Part shown: piece by piece, positions 54,476-62,986 of the stretch | Position numbering within the stretch: position 1 is the stretch's first letter | Layout: each line of letters starts with the position of its first letter | The notes under the pieces: generated by a model | The model's database searches: none | What the model was told of the DNA's origin: nothing | Seen by the model: only the letters and a program-made list of their open reading frames with translations | Position numbers and translations under genes: made by a program | DNA from: Betaproteobacteria bacterium | Lineage (GTDB): Bacteria > Pseudomonadota > Gammaproteobacteria > Burkholderiales > SG8-41 | NCBI GenBank assembly: GCA_021730905.1 | Contig: JAKFYK010000044.1 | Coordinates: 1-64,000, forward strand | Direction: 5' to 3' | DNA: 64,000 nt

Positions 54476-55309
54476 ATGCACATTGTCTGCCTCACCTTCG
54501 ACTTCGACGGACTCTCCGGCTTCATCTCGCGCGGGCAGGTAGGGCCGTCATGGATTTCGCGCGGTGAATTTGGCCCGCGCGTGGGCGCGCCGCGCCTGAT
54601 CGAGTTGTTTCGCAAGCACGACATCCAAACGTCATGGTATGTGCCCGGGCACACCATCGAGACCTTTCCCGACGCCGTGAAGAAAGTCATCGACGCGGGT
54701 CACGAGCTTGCGCATCACGGCTGGACGCATCGTCCGCCGGCAAGTCTGAGTGCCGAGGACGAAGAGCGTGAACTCGTGCGCGCCAATGAGGCAATCAAAA
54801 ATATATCCGGGCACTACGCGCGCGGCTATCGTTCGCCGTCATGGGATTTGTCGCCGCACTCGGTGAAACTTTTTTTAAAGCACGGGTTTTCGTACGACAG
54901 CAGCATGATGGGCAACGACTACACGCCGTACTATGCGCGCCAGGGCGATGTGATCGAACTAGAACAACCTGCAATGTTTGGGAAGCAATCTGAATTGGTT
55001 GAAATGCCGATCCACTGGTCTACCGACGATTCGCCGCATTACGAATTCGTGCGCACCGAGACGTCGCTGCGTCAGGGACTAAAAAACGCGCATCACGTCG
55101 AACGGAACTGGGTGGACGATTTTCGCTATATGCGCGAAACGGTCGATTGGGGCGTACTCACATACACCTGTCATCCGTTCATCAGCGGACGCGGACACCG
55201 CATCATAGTGCTGGAGCGCATGATTCAACAATTGAAGAACGAGGGCGCGGTGTTCATGCGTGTGGATGAGGCGGCCGATGAATTCAGACGCAGGCAAGCA
55301 CATCAGTAA
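54476..55309 (+). CDS. Polysaccharide deacetylase family protein (NodB fold)
   Basis: A 277-residue NodB-type deacetylase. The metal site reads TFDFD (catalytic and metal Asp) near the N-terminus and ELAHHGWTH for the zinc histidines, followed by the conserved RSPSWDLS arginine motif and a late TYTCHPFISGRGHR histidine. There is no signal peptide, so the substrate is probably a small amide in the cytoplasm rather than a polymer, as in PuuE-type or imidase-type members. It is divergent from the GGT gene, 118 bases away. It may belong to the same pathway as the GGT, Bug and Gfo/Idh genes. Confidence 0.88.
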   Translation: MHIVCLTFDFDGLSGFISRGQVGPSWISRGEFGPRVGAPRLIELFRKHDIQTSWYVPGHTIETFPDAVKKVIDAGHELAHHGWTHRPPASLSAEDEERELVRANEAIKNISGHYARGYRSPSWDLSPHSVKLFLKHGFSYDSSMMGNDYTPYYARQGDVIELEQPAMFGKQSELVEMPIHWSTDDSPHYEFVRTETSLRQGLKNAHHVERNWVDDFRYMRETVDWGVLTYTCHPFISGRGHRIIVLERMIQQLKNEGAVFMRVDEAADEFRRRQAHQ

Positions 55310-55349
55310 AGGAGCATTCCTGGTTCGTGTAATATAAATTACATGTGGA

Positions 55350-55797
55350 TTGTGCACGATGCTGGTCACTGCGCTGCGTCAGGCACAATATGCCGCGCGA
55401 TCGGTTACGCAGCTGGTGCCTTGGGTTGCGGGTGGCAGGCAAGTGCAGGCGCATGCAGGAACACCTTCACGGGAATGGGTCGACGCCGGTCATATGCGCC
55501 CGCTGGTAATGTGGGGTAACGAGCGCAGCCCGCGCGCACCTCATATTCCGACATTGAAAGAACTCTACGGCATCGTCGCCAACTTACCGTGAGGCATCGG
55601 CGGCCCGAAAGGCATGGATCCGAAAATCATCAAGGTGCTTCATGACGCGTTTCGCCGCTCAATGGATGATCCTGCCGTGCAAAAAAACCATCGAACGGGC
55701 GGGCATGGAGCCGTATTAAATGGCGGGCGCTGACTACATGAAATGGGTGCGGCGCGCTGCTGACGACGAGAAGCTCGGTCGAGCGTTTAGAGCTTAA
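55350..55797 (+). pseudogene. Bug/TctC-family substrate-binding protein pseudogene (C-terminal remnant)
   Basis: The first frame gives RPLVMWGNERSPRAPHIPTL, typical of the second lobe of Bug proteins, then meets a TGA. Reading through gives GIGGPKGMDPKIIKVLHDAF and MDDPAVQK, the classic Bug C-terminus. A one-base shift in an A-run leads to TIERAGMEPY, another stop, and DYMKWVRRAADDEKLG. Two stops and one frameshift, with no N-terminal lobe, show a dead gene. It lies between the deacetylase and gltX. Confidence 0.82.
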
Positions 55798-55891
55798 TCC
55801 TAAGTAATTGTTTTTAAAGTGATTTTTTATTAATCTGTGAGACAAGACTGCCCGCATCGCGTAGAATGCGCGCTTTTCCAAAAGCGCCATC

Positions 55892-57295
55892 ATGATCCGT
55901 ACCCGCTTCGCGCCCAGTCCTACCGGTTACCTGCACATTGGCGGTGCGCGCACGGCACTCTACTGCTGGGCCTTTGCTAAAAGGCATGGCGGCGCCTTCG
56001 TGCTGCGCGTGGAAGACACCGACCGCGAGCGTTCAACGGATGCGTCTGTGCAGGCGATACTCGACGGCATGCAATGGCTAGACCTCGACTACGAAGGGCC
56101 GTATTTCCAGATGAAACGGCTGGATCGCTATCGCGAGATTGCCGATGAATTGCTGCGCAACGGGCATGCCTATCCGTGTTATGCAACGAAGGAAGAACTC
56201 GATGCCATGCGCGAACAGCAGCGCCAGCGCAACGAAAAGCCGCGCTACGATGGACGCTGGCGTCCGGAGAATGCGCAGCGACTCAGCCTGAAACCGCCTG
56301 CGGGCGCGCAGCCGGTAATTCGTTTTCGCAACCCGGACGCGGGCGACGTTAGCTGGAATGATCTTGTCAAAGGCACCATCACTATCGCCAACGGCGAGCT
56401 CGATGATCTGGTGATCTTGCGCGCGGACGGCATACCGACCTACAACTTCGGCGTGGTGGTGGACGACATCGACATGGAAATGACGCATGTGATTCGCGGC
56501 GATGACCATGTGAACAACACGCCGCGGCAAATCAACATCTACCACGCACTAGGCAAACCACTGCCATTGTTTGGCCACGTGCCGATGATTTTGGGACAGG
56601 ACGGGGAGCGCCTCTCCAAGCGCCACGGCGCGGTGGGTGTCATGCAGTATTTCGAGGAAGGTTTTTTGCCGGAAGCGCTGGTAAATTATCTTGCGCGGCT
56701 GGGCTGGTCGCATGGCGACAATGAAAAATTTTCGCGCGAGAAACTCGTCGAATGGTTCGACTTCGAGCATATCAGCGGCTCGCCGGCGCGGTTTGATCCC
56801 GACAAGCTGCGCTGGCTCAATCAGCAATATATCAAGGAAGCCGACAACGATCGGCTGGCGATACTGACTCAGCCGTTTCTGGAAAGAGATGGTTGCTCGA
56901 CCGGGCAGGGGGCACCCCTCGCCAGCGTGGTGGCGTTGCTCAAGGAACGTGTTTCCACCGTAGAAGAACTTGCCGACGCAGCCGTGTATTTTTACCGCCC
57001 GCTGGAGCCTTCAGCGGAATTGCAGCGGCAACACTATGCATCCGACGTCAAGCCTGCGTTGACGGATTTGCAATCGCGTCTGGCGGAAATCGAATGGAGT
57101 CGCGCGAAAATCAACGAAGCGGTTAAATCCGTACTCGCGGAGCACAAACTCAAAATGCCCAAACTCGCCATGCCGCTGCGGGTGATGGTGACGGGTGAAG
57201 CGCAAACGCCATCGATAGACGCCACACTCGAACTGATCGGACGCGAACAAGTGTTAGCGCGTATGACGAAACAACTGCAGGCCTTTCCTATGTAA
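55892..57295 (+). CDS. gltX: Glutamate--tRNA ligase
   Basis: A class I aminoacyl-tRNA synthetase of 467 residues, the normal length for GluRS. The HIGH motif appears as [18 protein letters not shown] and the KMSKS loop as [12 protein letters not shown]. The anticodon-binding C-terminal half is complete. It charges tRNA-Glu with glutamate in the cytoplasm. A tRNA-Ala/tRNA-Glu pair follows immediately, from a separate promoter. It is a housekeeping gene and marks the return to core genome after accessory DNA. Confidence 0.97.
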   Translation: MIRTRFAPSPTGYLHIGGARTALYCWAFAKRHGGAFVLRVEDTDRERSTDASVQAILDGMQWLDLDYEGPYFQMKRLDRYREIADELLRNGHAYPCYATKEELDAMREQQRQRNEKPRYDGRWRPENAQRLSLKPPAGAQPVIRFRNPDAGDVSWNDLVKGTITIANGELDDLVILRADGIPTYNFGVVVDDIDMEMTHVIRGDDHVNNTPRQINIYHALGKPLPLFGHVPMILGQDGERLSKRHGAVGVMQYFEEGFLPEALVNYLARLGWSHGDNEKFSREKLVEWFDFEHISGSPARFDPDKLRWLNQQYIKEADNDRLAILTQPFLERDGCSTGQGAPLASVVALLKERVSTVEELADAAVYFYRPLEPSAELQRQHYASDVKPALTDLQSRLAEIEWSRAKINEAVKSVLAEHKLKMPKLAMPLRVMVTGEAQTPSIDATLELIGREQVLARMTKQLQAFPM

Positions 57296-57318
57296 CGGTT
57301 TTTCCGCGCTTTTCTTCC

Positions 57319-57347
57319 TTTACAGGGTAGAGTGTCGCCGGTATAAT
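57319..57347 (+). promoter_or_regulatory. Sigma-70 promoter of the tRNA operon
   Basis: TTTACA, 17 bases, TATAAT: a near-consensus promoter with perfect spacing, whose predicted start lies near 57354, just before tRNA-Ala. Confidence 0.82.
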
Positions 57348-57361
57348 CCGCAGCCTTCCGT

Positions 57362-57437
<76 letters not shown>

Positions 57438-57484
57438 GCACTACCCGCAGTACGCAGTAATTGGTTGTTGTAGCTTGCCTCGCA

Positions 57485-57557
57485 GTCCCTATCGTCTAGA
57501 GGCCTAGGACATCGCCCTTTCACGGCGGTAACCGGGGTTCGAATCCCCGTGGGGACG
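57485..57557 (+). tRNA. tRNA-Glu (anticodon TTC)
   Basis: A 73-base tRNA without encoded CCA. The acceptor GTCCCTA pairs with TGGGGAC (one wobble), the anticodon stem TCGCC/GGCGG encloses CTTTCAC (anticodon TTC), and the T arm is GGGG-TTCGAAT-CCCC. It lies 47 bases after tRNA-Ala in the same transcript. Confidence 0.95.
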
Positions 57558-57565
57558 CTCGATTG

Positions 57566-57595
57566 AGTTAGCGAAAAGCTAACTATTTGATTTTT
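57566..57595 (+). terminator. Rho-independent terminator of the tRNA operon
   Basis: AGTTAGC-GAAAA-GCTAACT, a seven-pair perfect stem, followed by the T-rich ATTTGATTTTT, nine bases after tRNA-Glu. Confidence 0.75.
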
Positions 57596-57782
57596 CTCAA
57601 GTAATTTCTTGGCGGATTAGGTTCGATTTGCTAAATGCAGGTGGGACCGACGCCAACCCCGCCAAACTTCTAGTTTATTACTTCCTACCGATGCGATGAT
57701 TTTTGCGGAGTACAGTGGCGGCTCGACTCAGAATAAGAACGAACTGTGCGCGTCATCAGAACCGAAAACAGTGCGTGTCTCA

Positions 57783-58682
57783 TTAAGTGGTGCGTGCCAC
57801 GTCTCGCGCAAGTGAAGTGATCGTCTTTACCATCGCTGCAGCCAGCGACGTGAGCGGAGAGTCGATTCGCGTGTATAGGCCGACAGCATAAGAGGGCATT
57901 CGCTCAGCAACAGGAATCCTTTGCAGCAAGCCGCTGTCGAATGAATCTGTGAGCAACCGGCGCGAAATAAACGCCAGCATGTCGGTTTTTGCGAGCAGCT
58001 TCACTATGGTGCTGTATGACCCGCAGTCCACCACCTGTCGTGGAAGCGGCAAATTCGCATTGGTAAACGCCTGCTCCAGACGACTACTGCCTTCTGCCAT
58101 GGGGACGATCCAATCGGCACCCGTGAGTTCAGCGAGCGATCGCGCGCGGCAAAGAGCATGTCCTTTGCGCGCTGCAACTACGAAATCGTTGCGAAACAGA
58201 GGGCGGAACTTGAGCGCAGAATCAAGTTTGGCTTCGGTCTTGGTCCCGATGGCTAAGTCCAGCGTCTCATCCCGCACCATTGGCAGGAAAGTAGTCGCAA
58301 ATGCCTCGACTATCCGTACGCGAGCCAGGGGAAACTGCTTATGAAACCGGTCAACAGCGTCGGGAACGATTAGAAGCATGCCCAAAGGTCCGCTAGCGAG
58401 GGCAACGGAGCCCGAGCCTTCGCCGGAAAGTTGAGTCACCTCTTCTTTGGCCTTGCGGATCTCGGTGTGGGCAATCTGCACTCGGGCAAAGAAGGCGCGT
58501 CCTGCGGAGGTTGGTATCACGCCATGTGGCATGCGCCTCAATAACTGTGCATGCAACTCGCGTTCGAGTTCGCTAATGCTTTTGCTTATCGCGGGCTGCG
58601 ATACATGCAGACTGCGGGCCGCAGCACGAATACTGCCCATTTTGACTACGGCAATGAAATTGTGTATCTGTGTCAGGCGCAT
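57783..58682 (-). CDS. LysR-family transcriptional regulator
   Basis: A 299-residue LysR regulator. The N-terminal winged helix-turn-helix is complete (GSIRAAARSLHVSQPAISKSISELE). The effector-binding domain begins about residue 90 and has the usual VALASGPLGMLLIVPDA and DLAIGT strands. It is divergent from the Bug-LigB operon, with 102 bases between, so it most likely controls that operon in response to a small aromatic or carboxylic ligand. Confidence 0.93.
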   Translation of the reverse strand: MRLTQIHNFIAVVKMGSIRAAARSLHVSQPAISKSISELERELHAQLLRRMPHGVIPTSAGRAFFARVQIAHTEIRKAKEEVTQLSGEGSGSVALASGPLGMLLIVPDAVDRFHKQFPLARVRIVEAFATTFLPMVRDETLDLAIGTKTEAKLDSALKFRPLFRNDFVVAARKGHALCRARSLAELTGADWIVPMAEGSSRLEQAFTNANLPLPRQVVDCGSYSTIVKLLAKTDMLAFISRRLLTDSFDSGLLQRIPVAERMPSYAVGLYTRIDSPLTSLAAAMVKTITSLARDVARTT

Positions 58683-58784
58683 GGTATAACCGTAAGGTTA
58701 TCGTGATGCTCACCTAAGCATCTTACCACCGCTTGGCGCGCGCAGTATCTTCTCACGCACCAATTAGGCAATGGGGGAACACCG

Positions 58785-59741
58785 GTGAAGCACGCGTCTG
58801 TCATTTTCATTTTGATTGTCGCATCACTTTCGGCTCAGGCACAGGATATATGGCCTTCCCGGACAGTCAGGTTCGTCGTTCCCACCTCGCCGGGCGGCGC
58901 CACGGACGCCTACGCACGGCTGTTGGCTCAGGGATTGGGCGAGGCGTTGAAGCAGCAGTTCATTGTGGAGAACAGGGCGGGTGCAAGCGCCAACATAGGC
59001 GCGGAAATCGTGACGAAGGCCGCGCCGGATGGCTATACCTTTCTCGTTTCATCAAGCGCGCCGCTCGTCATAAACCCCAGCCTCTTCAAGAGCCTCGCTT
59101 ACAGTGCGGAGCGTGATCTCGCACCGGTGGCCCGAGGCGTAATCAGCCCCACTGTCGTCTCCAGCCATCCTTCGGTCCCTGCGAAGACACTGCCCGCATT
59201 GGTTTCGTTGGGAAAGCGCGAGCCAGGCAAGCTTACTTACGGGTCCCCAGGATCGGGCAGCCCGGGCAATATCGCCGTCAAAATGTTGGAGGAGATTACG
59301 GGCGCACGGTACGTACAGGTGCCCTACAAAGGCGCTGGTGAGGCGATCATAGGTCTCCTCCGCGGCGAAATCATGTTCTTGATTTCCGACATCAACACGG
59401 CGTTTCCGCATATCCAATCGGGCAAGATACTCGCACTCGTCACATCGCATCGCACTGTTAAACTTCCAGGCATACCCAGTTTGGCCGAGGCAGGCTATCC
59501 GGAGGTCCAATCCGAACCGTCATTCAGCGTTACCGCGCCTGCCCGCACACCCGTTGCGATCATCCAGCGACTTGGGGCCGAGATCGTGAAGGCGATGAAG
59601 GTCCCCTCAATCAAGGAAAGGCTCGACGCGCAAAGTCTGATACCGGTATTTGATACGCCGGACGAGTTCGCCATCATTCTTAAAAAAGAGAGAATGAGAT
59701 ACGCGGAAATCATTCGTCGCAACAAGATTGCTGCGGACTAG
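58785..59741 (+). CDS. Bug/TctC-family periplasmic substrate-binding protein
   Basis: A 318-residue Bug protein from a GTG start with GGGGGAA before it. It has a signal peptide (IFILIVASLSAQA), VRFVVPTSPGGATDAYAR, a QVPYKGAGEAIIGLLRGE segment and the usual C-terminus. It is the first gene of a LysR-controlled operon with a LigB-like dioxygenase, so the ligand could be an aromatic acid. The ligand is inferred from context. Confidence 0.92.
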   Translation: MKHASVIFILIVASLSAQAQDIWPSRTVRFVVPTSPGGATDAYARLLAQGLGEALKQQFIVENRAGASANIGAEIVTKAAPDGYTFLVSSSAPLVINPSLFKSLAYSAERDLAPVARGVISPTVVSSHPSVPAKTLPALVSLGKREPGKLTYGSPGSGSPGNIAVKMLEEITGARYVQVPYKGAGEAIIGLLRGEIMFLISDINTAFPHIQSGKILALVTSHRTVKLPGIPSLAEAGYPEVQSEPSFSVTAPARTPVAIIQRLGAEIVKAMKVPSIKERLDAQSLIPVFDTPDEFAIILKKERMRYAEIIRRNKIAAD

Positions 59742-59801
59742 CCGCCAGTTTCGTGAATAAATGTAGCTAAAATGGTCGCGTGTCGCGGTAGGAGATGATT
59801 G

Positions 59802-60872
59802 ATGGGACAGATTCTCGGACTCGGCATAACCCATGCCCCAAATTTGGCGGCAGAAGTGAACATGAGTGCGCGGTTCGCGAGGCGCCTCGCAGAACCCGGG
59901 CTTCCAGAGCGCTTCCGTTCGATCGAGAACTGGCCGTTCGCGATGCGCGCGCAGTGGGCAGAGGATCAGGGGCAGGCGCATTCCGATCGGCACCGCCGGG
60001 ACCTCATTGACCAATTCCGAATGATTCGTGCAGAGATTGACGCTTTCAATCCTGACTTCGTCCTAATCTGGGGCGACGACCAGTACGAGAATTTCCGTGA
60101 AGACTGCGTGCCATCGTTCTGCGTCCTCGCTTATGACGTTTTTGAGTTCCAGCCATGGAAAAATTACCGCCGAGGAAGGAACGTCTGGGGCGAGGCCGAG
60201 GATCACACTTTCGTTGCCAAGGGCCATCGCGCGGGAGGGAAGTACCTCGTGGAGGCGCTTCTGAAGGAAGGCATCGACATCGCCTACGCCTATAAGCCCC
60301 TTCACCATCCGCTCGGACATGCGTTTGCGAATTCGCTGCTCTATCTCGATTACGACCGGAAAGGATTTCCATATCCCGTTTTGCCTTTTTCGGTGAATGC
60401 CTACGGGCGCCTGCTCATCGCCAACAACAGCCTGCCGATTACGTCGGCGGCCGGCTCGCCACGGCGCAGCGACTTAACCGATTTCGATCCGCCCGCACCA
60501 CAGCCGTGGCGCTGCTTTCAGGTGGGCGGCGCGATCGCACGCACGCTCGAGGCAAGCCCCTGGCGCGTTGCGGTCATCGCCTCCTCAAGTTGGAGCCACT
60601 CATTCCTCACAGAGAAGAACTGGGGGCTCTATCCCGATGTCGAGGCAGACAAGGTCTACTATCAGGCGTTGACCAAAGGTGACTGGGGTCTGTGGCGTGA
60701 GACAACACTGGAGGACGTCGAGGATCGCGGCCACCACGAACTGCTCAATTGGTTCTGCCTCGCCGGCGCGATGCACGAGCTTGATCGCGGAAAGCCCGAC
60801 TCATCAACGTTCCTCGAGTCTTGGATCACCAGTTCGGACAAAGTATTTGCCGTGTTCCGGCCGGGCCGCTAA
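59802..60872 (+). CDS. LigB-like extradiol dioxygenase family protein
   Basis: A 356-residue protein of the class III extradiol dioxygenase fold (PF02900). ATG 59802 follows GGAG by seven bases. A metal-ligand histidine is in GLGITHAPN. The ADFVLIWGDD-type strand reads NPDFVLIWGDDQYENF, and later HHPLGHAFANS and SSSWSHSFLTEKNW carry further active-site histidines. The family opens catechol-like rings, or in some members acts on other substrates. It is downstream of the Bug gene under probable LysR control. Confidence 0.86.
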   Translation: MGQILGLGITHAPNLAAEVNMSARFARRLAEPGLPERFRSIENWPFAMRAQWAEDQGQAHSDRHRRDLIDQFRMIRAEIDAFNPDFVLIWGDDQYENFREDCVPSFCVLAYDVFEFQPWKNYRRGRNVWGEAEDHTFVAKGHRAGGKYLVEALLKEGIDIAYAYKPLHHPLGHAFANSLLYLDYDRKGFPYPVLPFSVNAYGRLLIANNSLPITSAAGSPRRSDLTDFDPPAPQPWRCFQVGGAIARTLEASPWRVAVIASSSWSHSFLTEKNWGLYPDVEADKVYYQALTKGDWGLWRETTLEDVEDRGHHELLNWFCLAGAMHELDRGKPDSSTFLESWITSSDKVFAVFRPGR

Positions 60873-61373
60873 AGGAGCAAAACAATGCGCGTCTTATTGA
60901 GGGTTAATTTCTGCTGTTCCCATTACGGCCAAGGATTTGCGGCTACATAAGAATATTTGAATATGACGTTTACTTGACTTGGACGGGTTGGTTATAGTTT
61001 GTTTTTGGATTCTTGACAATCGTTGGAACGTGCGGTGCTGAAGCGGTTGTCCATAGGTGTTCGCCTGGCGACTGCTTACCGGAAAAATAGGCCCCGCCGG
61101 CGAGTGGCTCAGACCGGCCACAAGCGGAACTAGACCCTAGCGGCGCAAAAGCGGTCGTTGGCTGGCTCTTGGCATCATAAGTGGTGCCCCCAAATGTGGG
61201 ATACTTTATCCGAAGTCAGTCCGACGCAGAGCTTGGGGCGTCGAGGACTGGTTCTGCGGGGTTTCACGATTCAATTCAAACGTTGGGCGTCACGAACACC
61301 TGGCTCTCGCGAAATCTTCGAACCCGCTTCACTTCAGATCAACCTCCTGTCACCAAAGTAGGGGAACTGGCAA
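60873..61373. other. Intergenic region with a truncated ORF start
   Basis: 500 bases without an intact gene. Directly after the dioxygenase stop, AAAGGAG precedes ATG 60885 by eight bases, but the frame ends after only 21 codons (MRVLLRVNFCCSHYG). This looks like the head of a lost third gene of the operon. The rest has no coding signal. Confidence 0.45.
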
Positions 61374-62183
61374 ATGAACACTTCTTCGACTTTCGTTGCT
61401 GCTGTTGGTGACGATTATGAGGCACTAATGGGGCGCTGGAGCCAGCGCCTCGCGGTGGCCTTCCTGGATTTTGTTGACGTAGCGGACGGCGAACGAGTCC
61501 TTGACGTTGGCTGCGGCACCGGTCATTTGGCATTCGCCGTTGCCGGTAGGTCACCGGGCAGTGAGATTCGGGCGGTTGACTTCGCTCCCGCTTACATCGA
61601 ATACGCGAATCGCAACAATCAAAGTCCAAGGGTCCACTTTACAGTCGGAGACGCCTGCGCGTTGGAGTTCCCGAGTCAGAGCTTTGATCGAGTGCTATCG
61701 CTCCTGGTCCTGCACTTCGTTCCGCAGCCGGAAAAGGCGATCGCGGAGATGTGTCGCGTTGCAAAGCCTGGCGGCGTCGTAGGCGCGGCGGTTTGGGATG
61801 CCCGCGGTGGGTTCGTCGCGAATCGGCTGTTTTTTGATACAGCAGCTACGCTTGATCCGAAAGCGAACGCGCGTCGCGCCCGCAACTACACTCGCCCGAT
61901 GACGCGGCCAGGCGAACTGCCCGCAGCATGGCGCGCGGCGGGGTTTGACAACGTTGTCGAGACGGAACTTTGCATTCGAATGGAGTTCTCATGTTTTTCC
62001 GACTACTGGACACCTTACGCCGGGAGGGACGGACCGGGTGCTGAGTACGTCATGACCCTTGGTGCGGCGGAGCGCTCGAAGCTCGAAGATGCAGTCAAGG
62101 CTGCTTATCTTGACGGCGAAGTCGATGGCCCCCGCTCCTTCGCTGCGCTCGCTTGGGCTGTAAAGGGCACCGCACCTTATTGA
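61374..62183 (+). CDS. Class I SAM-dependent methyltransferase
   Basis: A 269-residue methyltransferase (Methyltransf_11/UbiE-like). The SAM-binding motif VLDVGCGTGHLAFAVAG is at about residue 42, the acidic IRAVDFAPAYIEYA follows, and motif post-I VGDACALEFPSQSFDRVLS and LHFVPQPEKAIAEMCRVAKPGG complete the fold. GGGGAA precedes ATG 61374. It is followed by a broken phzF and is not obviously part of an operon. Substrate unknown. Confidence 0.9.
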   Translation: MNTSSTFVAAVGDDYEALMGRWSQRLAVAFLDFVDVADGERVLDVGCGTGHLAFAVAGRSPGSEIRAVDFAPAYIEYANRNNQSPRVHFTVGDACALEFPSQSFDRVLSLLVLHFVPQPEKAIAEMCRVAKPGGVVGAAVWDARGGFVANRLFFDTAATLDPKANARRARNYTRPMTRPGELPAAWRAAGFDNVVETELCIRMEFSCFSDYWTPYAGRDGPGAEYVMTLGAAERSKLEDAVKAAYLDGEVDGPRSFAALAWAVKGTAPY

Positions 62184-62354
62184 CGGCAGAAGTTTTGAGG
62201 CATCCAGTGGCACCCAACTCTTCGCTGGTTCGGACGCGCTGCGCGCGTCGCACAGCTTCACATTGGCTTGCGTATGTGTACCGCACGGACCATTTCGCGG
62301 AGCGAGCGGTTCGCGCAAACCAAACATCAACCCCGCAACGTCAGGGAAAACAAT

Positions 62355-62684
62355 ATGAGTGTTCTAAGAATTGCCGCGTTCTCTGATGGGGACATCGGGG
62401 GAAATCCCGCGGGCGTGTTGATTGCCGATGAGCTTCCCAACGAATCCGAGATGCAGCGAATCGCAGCAGAGGTTGGGTTCTCGGAAACCGCCTTTGCCGC
62501 TCCGGCCGGCACTGGCTGGCGAGTACGTTATTTCTCGCCGGAATCCGAAGTGCCGTTCTGTGGTCATGCAACCTTGAACGGACAAACTCGCCATCAGGGC
62601 TTGGCAATACTGAGTGGCCTCACTAAGCAGTATGTCGTCCGCAATTATCCACGACGCGCCGATTCGCAGCGTTTCCATGACTGA
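62355..62684 (+). pseudogene. Truncated PhzF-family isomerase
   Basis: The first 75 codons match the N-terminus of PhzF-like proteins: DGDIGGNPAGVLIAD, AAEVGFSETAFAAP and FSPESEVPFCGHATL. Similarity stops after CGHATLNG; the next 30 codons are unrelated, and the frame ends at 110 residues against the usual 260-300. It is a fragment whose break lies near 62585, close to a palindrome at 62693-62761. Confidence 0.8.
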
Positions 62685-62986
62685 TCAAGCTGCTGCCGTA
62701 GAGGAAAGTAAAGTTGACAACACGGCACTCCGGATGCGTTGTTTCCTTTCCTTTACGGTAGTGCGGTGACGTTGCGGCAATTGCACGCTGGGGTGCTGCG
62801 CGCATGAGTGCCTTGCAGTACGCGGAAGATACAGCGGGCAGTCATTCTCTAACAATGTTGCTTAAAATCAGATAGTAGTATTGTTCACTATTCACGCTGA
62901 CACGCGTTTGGCATGTCGAAACAGATTGCCGGGATCGTATGCGGTACTTGATAGGCTGACGTTCGTTTTGCTTACCACCAGCGGCC
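62685..62986. other. Intergenic region with imperfect inverted repeat
   Basis: About 300 bases between the phzF fragment and the acyl-CoA dehydrogenase. The 62693-62761 hairpin is the only feature. No coding signal. Confidence 0.45.
62693..62761. repeat. Imperfect inverted repeat (about 20-bp arms)
   Basis: CTGCCGTAGAGGAAAGTAAAG at the left and the reverse complement of GTTTCCTTTCCTTTACGGTAG at the right pair at about 17 of 21 positions, with a 27-base spacer. It could be a small palindromic element or the scar of one, and it lies just after the truncated phzF. Confidence 0.6.
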
